Positions 59,912-64,000 of a DNA stretch of 64,000 nt are shown piece by piece. Position numbers and translations under genes: made by a program. Origin of the DNA: Charina bottae (taxonomy: Eukaryota; Chordata; Lepidosauria; Squamata; Charinaidae); contig JALMGJ010000002.1 of assembly GCA_023362775.1 (NCBI GenBank), positions 31,401,414 to 31,465,413 on the forward strand, written 5' to 3'. The notes beneath the pieces are model-generated. The model was given only the letters and a program-made list of their open reading frames with translations. It was not told the origin of the DNA and ran no database searches. The number at the start of each line of letters is the position of its first letter. Positions within the stretch are counted from its first letter, which is position 1.

Positions 59912-60078
59912 GTCTGGGTCAAGGTTCCCTTTTGCAATAAGGTGAGACTGGAAATATATATATTGACTGTCAAAGGGAACCTTGACCCAGACCTTGCCCT
60001 GCTGCCAATTGGTCCTATATTTCTAGTCTTGCCATATTGTCAAAGTTTGACAATACGGCAAGACTAGAAATATAGGAC
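59912..60078. repeat. Two adjacent hairpins
   Basis: Hairpin 1: 59912-59933 (GGTCTGGGTCAAGGTTCCCT...) pairs perfectly over 22 bp with 59973-59994. Hairpin 2: 60012-60044 pairs with 60046-60078 (33-bp arms, one mismatch, one-base centre). Together they look like a small foldback element inside the hAT. Confidence 0.9.
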
Positions 60079-60327
60079 AAGGTCTAACTAAGGCACACTG
60101 GAGTTTGATATCCTAAGATGTTATGGACTGCAGATCTCATCAGCTGCATCTATTCAGGCGAGAAGGGGTGCCCAGCCCACCTTGGCCCCAACGGTAGACT
60201 GTGCCTGTCCAGAGGGGTTCTCCCGCCAGCACCAGCTCCAGCACCGCAGACGTGAACATCGCCTCCCCCGCGCCTGTTCCGAAGGGACAGAACAGGATGT
60301 AGCCGGCCCCACCGCCATCCTGCGTAC

Positions 60328-60406
60328 CTCCAGCGAGGGCTGGCATCACCAGCAGCAGCAGCAGCTCCAGGAGGCGGAGGCAGCTCCATACCCGGAGGGG
60401 CTGCAT
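60328..60406 (-). pseudogene. Possible captured signal-peptide exon
   Basis: From ATG 60406 on the minus strand the frame reads MQPLRVWSCLRLLELLLLLV then MPALAG, a textbook signal peptide, followed at 60327 by GTACGC in phase 1, common for first exons of secreted or membrane proteins. Upstream DNA is GC-rich. The frame also continues through the donor to 60140 without a stop. The gene of origin is not recognised. Confidence 0.35.
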
Positions 60407-61427
60407 CCTACTGCGTAGCTTGGCGGTGCCCCGGCCAACCGGTTCCCTGGCTTGCTCTGGCTGGGACGGCTCCTCCTGCCCAGAGTGGACAGGTGGTGAG
60501 AGCGCTCTCCTCCCATCCTGGGACCCACTGCTGCTACCGGGGTGGAGGAGCTCAGAGCGCCATGCCGGGAGGCTTCCTGCCATGCCTCGCTCAGTCCTCC
60601 CAGGGACCCGGGACAGCTCGGCTCAGCAGTGCTGCTGAAAGAGGAACTTCTCCGCCTGGCCAGAAGTTTGGAAAGGGTGTGTAAGCTAGGCTGGCTGCCG
60701 GGGTGGAGGGACTGGGGGCCATGAGGCTTGGTTTGGCTGCAAGAGCGGTGGCGAGGTGAGGCGGCAAGACTGGAGCGCACGAATCAGGCAAAAGCGGCGG
60801 AGAGCCCAGCGGATTCCAGGGGGGAAGGCTGAGTGGGCGTTTGGACGCCGGCTTCTTGGCAGCGAGGCAAGGCTTGGCAGCGGAACTCCTGGCAGAGAGG
60901 CAGTGATGGGATTCAGGGACCGGATCTTTGGTCAGGAGGCAAGGCTTAGGGTCAGGACTCACCACTGCAGGGCTTCAGAGCATGCGGCACCGACAGGATC
61001 AGGTAAGGAGGCAGGAATGGGGTGGACTGTGGTGCTAGTTCTGGCGATGGGCTCACACATGGCGAAACAACCGGGCTTCCAGGGCAGCGTAGAAGACCGG
61101 GGTAGACGGGTGTCTCCGGTAGTGCATGTTGGCTGCACTGCCCCTTTTATTATTCACATTTCACGCTCTTTGTGCGTCTTGGCCAATTGGGCCTTGCACT
61201 GCTCGTCCGCCTCTCCATCCTCCTTTGCTGTGCGCTGATAGGCGGGAGGGCTTCATTTTCCAGGCTGTCTCCCAAAACGGGACAATACTGAGATTTTTGT
61301 CAAAAAGACGGTACGGTTCAAAAATGCTAAAATAACGGGACTGTCCCTTTCAAAACGGGATGTATGGTAACCCTAAGCAGTATCCACCACTTGTTATGTG
61401 ATAAACAGACTGTTTAATAGTGCAATT

Positions 61428-61930
61428 TATTTATTTATTTTATTTATTTATCTTATTTATACCGCGCCTATCACCTCCCTAATGGAGGACTCTAGGCGGC
61501 TTACAATCAGTACATATATATCTTATACATTATACATCATATCATATATTATACTAACCGTGCGATAGGAAGGAGGTAAGGGAACCGGCTCTTCAGCTGC
61601 AGGCATCGGACTACATGTCCCAGGATGCCTCGCTCTGAGCTGGCTGGTGACGTCCAGGAAGTTGTTGCTTATTTCGGATTCGTCGTCCTTTGCCGCCATT
61701 ATGGAGGTTCCCAGATCTTCTTCGGGTTTGAGGATGACCCTCCGCTGGACGCCGGCAAATTGACCCACGTAAGTGGTACCCATTTATCTACTCGCGTTAT
61801 GCTTTTGATCTGCTGGGTGGGCAGAAGCTGGGGCTAGTGACGGGAGCTCACCCCGCCACGTGGTTTCGAACTGCCAACCTTATGGTCGGCAGACTATTGG
61901 CTCAGCGGTTTAACCTGCTGAGCCACCGCA
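61428..61930 (-). mobile_element. tRNA-derived SINE, about 500 bp, in Copia integrase
   Basis: On the minus strand the start GGTGGCTCAGCAGGTTAAAC (A-box-like) and GGCAGTTCGAAACC (B box, 61862-61875) are tRNA-like. A 300-bp unique body follows, then a LINE-type end AAGCCGCCTAGAGTCC and GGCGCGGTATAAAT with an (AAAT)n tail. It interrupts a Copia frame that reads correctly when joined at CAATT (61423-61427 and 61931-61935). Confidence 0.82.
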
Positions 61931-62390
61931 CAATTCATGATACACCATTTTATTTGTTCTATGGAGTGAAGCCTAAGGTCAGTCACCTCAGAATTTTTGG
62001 AAGCACAGCTTGGGTGCACATTCCAAAGCAGCTGAGGTGGAAAGGGGCTTCCAGAACAAAGAAAGTAATCTTTGTTGGATATGAAGAGAGCCAGAGGAGC
62101 TGCAGGTTCATACTAGGTAATCAATTAATAATCAGTAAAACTGTTTATTTGCTGAGCAAAATTGGGACAAAAAAACCTCCAGCTCTTCTGTTGATTTATT
62201 CATCACGGAACAGCAAGGTTTTGCTGATGGTGATCTGAGTGAAATAAATAAACCAGAGGAACAACAAGCTGAACTGTCTGAAAAGACAGAGGTTTCTCAG
62301 GGAAATGGTGGGACTCAGAATGTTAGTCCTGTCCTAACTTGCAGGTCTCAAAGGTGTTATAAAGGGATTCCACCTTCATGTTCTCAAGCA
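61931..62390 (+). pseudogene. Copia integrase C-terminal region
   Basis: The frame (open to 62238) reads IHDTPFYLFYGVKPKVSHL, FGSTAWVHIPKQLRWKGASR and VIFVGYEESQRSCRFI, the Copia integrase tail. Beyond a shift it continues NKPEEQQAELSEKTEVSQGN until about 62390, where BovB begins. Confidence 0.82.
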
Positions 62391-63104
62391 AAGGAGATTG
62401 CTACCTTGTCATGGTGCTGGAGCTTGAGCACCCCAATGAGCAACATGAGCTAAACCACGAAGGGACACCAAAGACAGGAAGGTCATGTAAGAGAGGTCAG
62501 ACTAAATATGATCCCTGGGGAAGGTAATGGCAACCCACCCCAGTATTCTTGCCGTGAAAACTAAATGGATCAGTAAAAACAGAGATATATCGGTATACCA
62601 TTGGAAGATGGGACTCCCAGGTGGTCAAAATGCTACTGGGGAGGAACAGAGGATAAGTTAAACTAGCCCTAGATGTGATGACACAGCTAGCTCAAAGCCA
62701 AAAGGATGGCTAGCGGCCGACGGTGCAGGTGGTGAACAACGAAGCCGATGTTCTAAAGATCAACACACCATAGGAACCTGGAATGTAAGATCTATGAGCC
62801 AGGGCAAATTGGATGTGGTTATTGGTGAGATGTCAAGATTAAATATGGACATTTTGGGTGTCAGTGAACTGAAATGGACTGGAATGGGCCACTTCACATC
62901 AGATGAGCACAAGATCTAGTATTGTGGTCAAGAGTACCCCAGAAGAAATGGAGCAGCCTTCATAATTAATAATAAAGCGGCTAAAGCAGTGCTTGGATAC
63001 AATCCAAAAAAATGATAGAATGATCTCAATTTGAATTCAGGTTAAGCCATTTAACATCACAGTGATCCAAATATACACCCCAACCACAGATGCTGCAGAA
63101 GCAG

Positions 63105-63650
63105 AAGTATTATTATTTATTTATTTTTTATTTATTTAATTTATTCCCTGCCCATCTCCCATACAAGGGACTCTGGGCGGGTTACAATAATTAAAACTTA
63201 AAAATTTAAAATTTTTAAAACCATACAAGATAGAAAATAAAATAAAATAAAATAAAATAAAATAAAATAAAATAAAATAAAATAAAATAAAATAAAAAAA
63301 AATAAAAAAAAATAAAATAAAATAAAATAAAAAATAAAATAAAATAAAATAAAATAAAATAAAATAAAATAAAATAAAATAAAATAAAAAAATAAAATAA
63401 AATAAAATAAAATAAAATAAAATAAAATAAAATAAAATAAAATAAAATTAAAATAAAATAATAAAATAAATAAAATAAAATAAAATAAAATAAAATAAAA
63501 TAAAATAAAATAAAATAAATAATAAAATAAAATCCAAGATGGATTGGGGACCGTAGCACAGGTCATATTGCTACAGGGCCAGCCAACCCCAGGAGGAACT
63601 ACCACCTCCGTTGTCCCAGGCCAGGCGGTAGAGCCAGGTATTAATGGCTT
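63105..63650 (-). mobile_element. CR1/L2-type LINE 3' end with an internal (TTTTA)n expansion
   Basis: On the minus strand: GGACAACGGAGGTGG, CAATCCATCTTGGATTTTA, an expanded TTTTA array (63235-63530), TTCTATCTTGTATGG, then the terminus AACCCGCCCAGAGTCCCTTG and GATGGGCAGGGAATAAATT with (AAAT)n. It interrupts the BovB endonuclease. Confidence 0.8.
63235..63530. repeat. (AAAAT)n array, about 300 bp
   Basis: Almost pure AAAAT units with a few AAAAA and AAAT variants. It lies inside the LINE 3' UTR, not at its tail. Confidence 0.95.
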
Positions 63651-64000
63651 AAGTAAATCAGTTCAATGAGGAACTTCAGCATCTACTGGATAATAAGCCA
63701 AAAAGAGATGTTACAAAATGAAGCTGATAGAATTTTGCCAAGACAATTCACTCTGCGTAACAAACACTCTCTTCCAGCAACCTAAAAGATGACTTTATAC
63801 ATGGACTTCACCAGATGGTCGACACCAAAATCAGATTGACTACATCCTTTGTAGCCAAAGGTGGAAGATATCTATACAGTCGGTAAAATAAAGACCTGGA
63901 GGTGACTGTAGTTCAGATCATGAACTTCTTATTCCACAATTTAGAATTGGACTAAAGATAATAGGGAAGACCCACAGATCAGTTAGATATGAGCTCACTA

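Larger units (their letters stand above)
59409..61375. mobile_element. 2-kb hAT element inserted in Copia integrase
   Basis: The perfect 8-bp target duplication AGCAGTAT lies at 59401-59408 and 61376-61383. Ends TAGGCTGACCATATTTCC and GGGATGTATGGTAACCCTA are inverted repeats with a few differences. AAAACGGGAC motifs occur near both ends. No transposase is present. The interior contains a minisatellite, two hairpins, the end of another hAT (59800-59863), and a GC-rich block (60140-61240) with a signal-peptide-like exon. Confidence 0.88.
55700..62390 (+). mobile_element. Ty1/Copia retrotransposon with multiple insertions
   Basis: Gag (56199-56820), protease (57020-57375), pre-integrase zinc region (58765-58930), integrase (58950-59408) and integrase tail (61931-62240) read in the Copia order (integrase before reverse transcriptase). 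Insertions: L1 (57376-58761), hAT (59409-61375), SINE (61428-61930) and BovB from about 62391, beyond which no reverse transcriptase of the element is seen in the window. A leader or LTR with CCAAATAAAGATTATC at 55669-55684 lies upstream, but LTR limits were not defined. Confidence 0.82.
62391..64000 (+). mobile_element. BovB (RTE) LINE, 5' portion, continuing past the window
   Basis: The 5' leader contains the well-known BovB text AATGGCAACCCACCCCAGTA followed by TTCTTGCC (about 62527-62554). The endonuclease frame follows with stops: TWNVRSMSQGKLDVVIGEM, DILGVSELKWTGMGHF (catalytic Glu) and, after an insertion at 63105-63650, FNEELQHLLDNKPKRDV, LTTSFVAKGGRYL-type text and SSDHELL near 63910-63930. 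It is heavily mutated. It enters the Copia frame at about 62390. Confidence 0.85.

Noticed and set aside
1..64000. CRISPR arrays, prokaryotic operons, rRNA or functional tRNA genes
   Set aside because: The tandem repeats are microsatellites and minisatellites without spacers of constant size, and the tRNA-like parts belong to SINEs. Nothing prokaryotic is present.

Overview
This is eukaryotic genomic DNA, most likely from a squamate reptile (lizard or snake). The support is a vomeronasal type-2 receptor (V2R) gene with vertebrate GT-AG introns, a BovB retrotransposon with its recognisable 5' leader, LINEs ending in the squamate-type (AAAT)n tail, tRNA-derived SINEs, L1 copies, and both Ty3/Gypsy chromovirus and Ty1/Copia retrotransposons. 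The species cannot be named from the sequence alone. There is nothing prokaryotic here.

Left part (1-24900) is a transposon stack. After an LTR, an L1 tail and a decayed LINE (820-3830, interrupted by a solo LTR), a chromodomain-bearing Gypsy element runs 4497-18855 with two 242-bp LTRs. Its integrase is split by a minus-strand L1 (8945-17994, 17-bp target duplication). That L1 is split by a plus-strand APE-type LINE (12905-16605), which is itself split by an L1 tail (13708-13901): four levels of nesting. Directly after the 5' LTR a 14-nt sequence is complementary to part of the LTR, the signature of self-priming Tf1/sushi-type elements. A second, more decayed chromovirus lies on the minus strand (18890-24910).

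Middle part (24900-35060) holds an L1 5' region, V2R pseudogene exons, a family of short hAT elements with perfect or near-perfect 8-bp target duplications, and LINE and microsatellite debris. One hAT element sits inside a V2R exon. Another has its own empty site preserved in a neighbouring duplicate.

Right-centre (35061-54120, minus strand) is a six-exon V2R gene. All splice sites are GT-AG, all phases agree and no in-frame stop is present (853 codons plus stop). The start of the 7TM exon appears to lack about 15 residues at TM1 compared with the family. Its introns carry a CR1/L2-type LINE, a LINE end with a restriction-like endonuclease domain, two L1-derived insertions, SINEs, and a 2.8-kb hAT element (45295-48076). 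That hAT carries three phase-compatible exons resembling the C-terminus of WDR46: a candidate gene-capturing (Pack-type) hAT.

Right end (about 55700-64000) is a Copia retrotransposon broken by an L1, a 2-kb hAT element, a tRNA-SINE and a BovB element that runs out of the window. All calls come from reading the sequence; family names without a database search are provisional.
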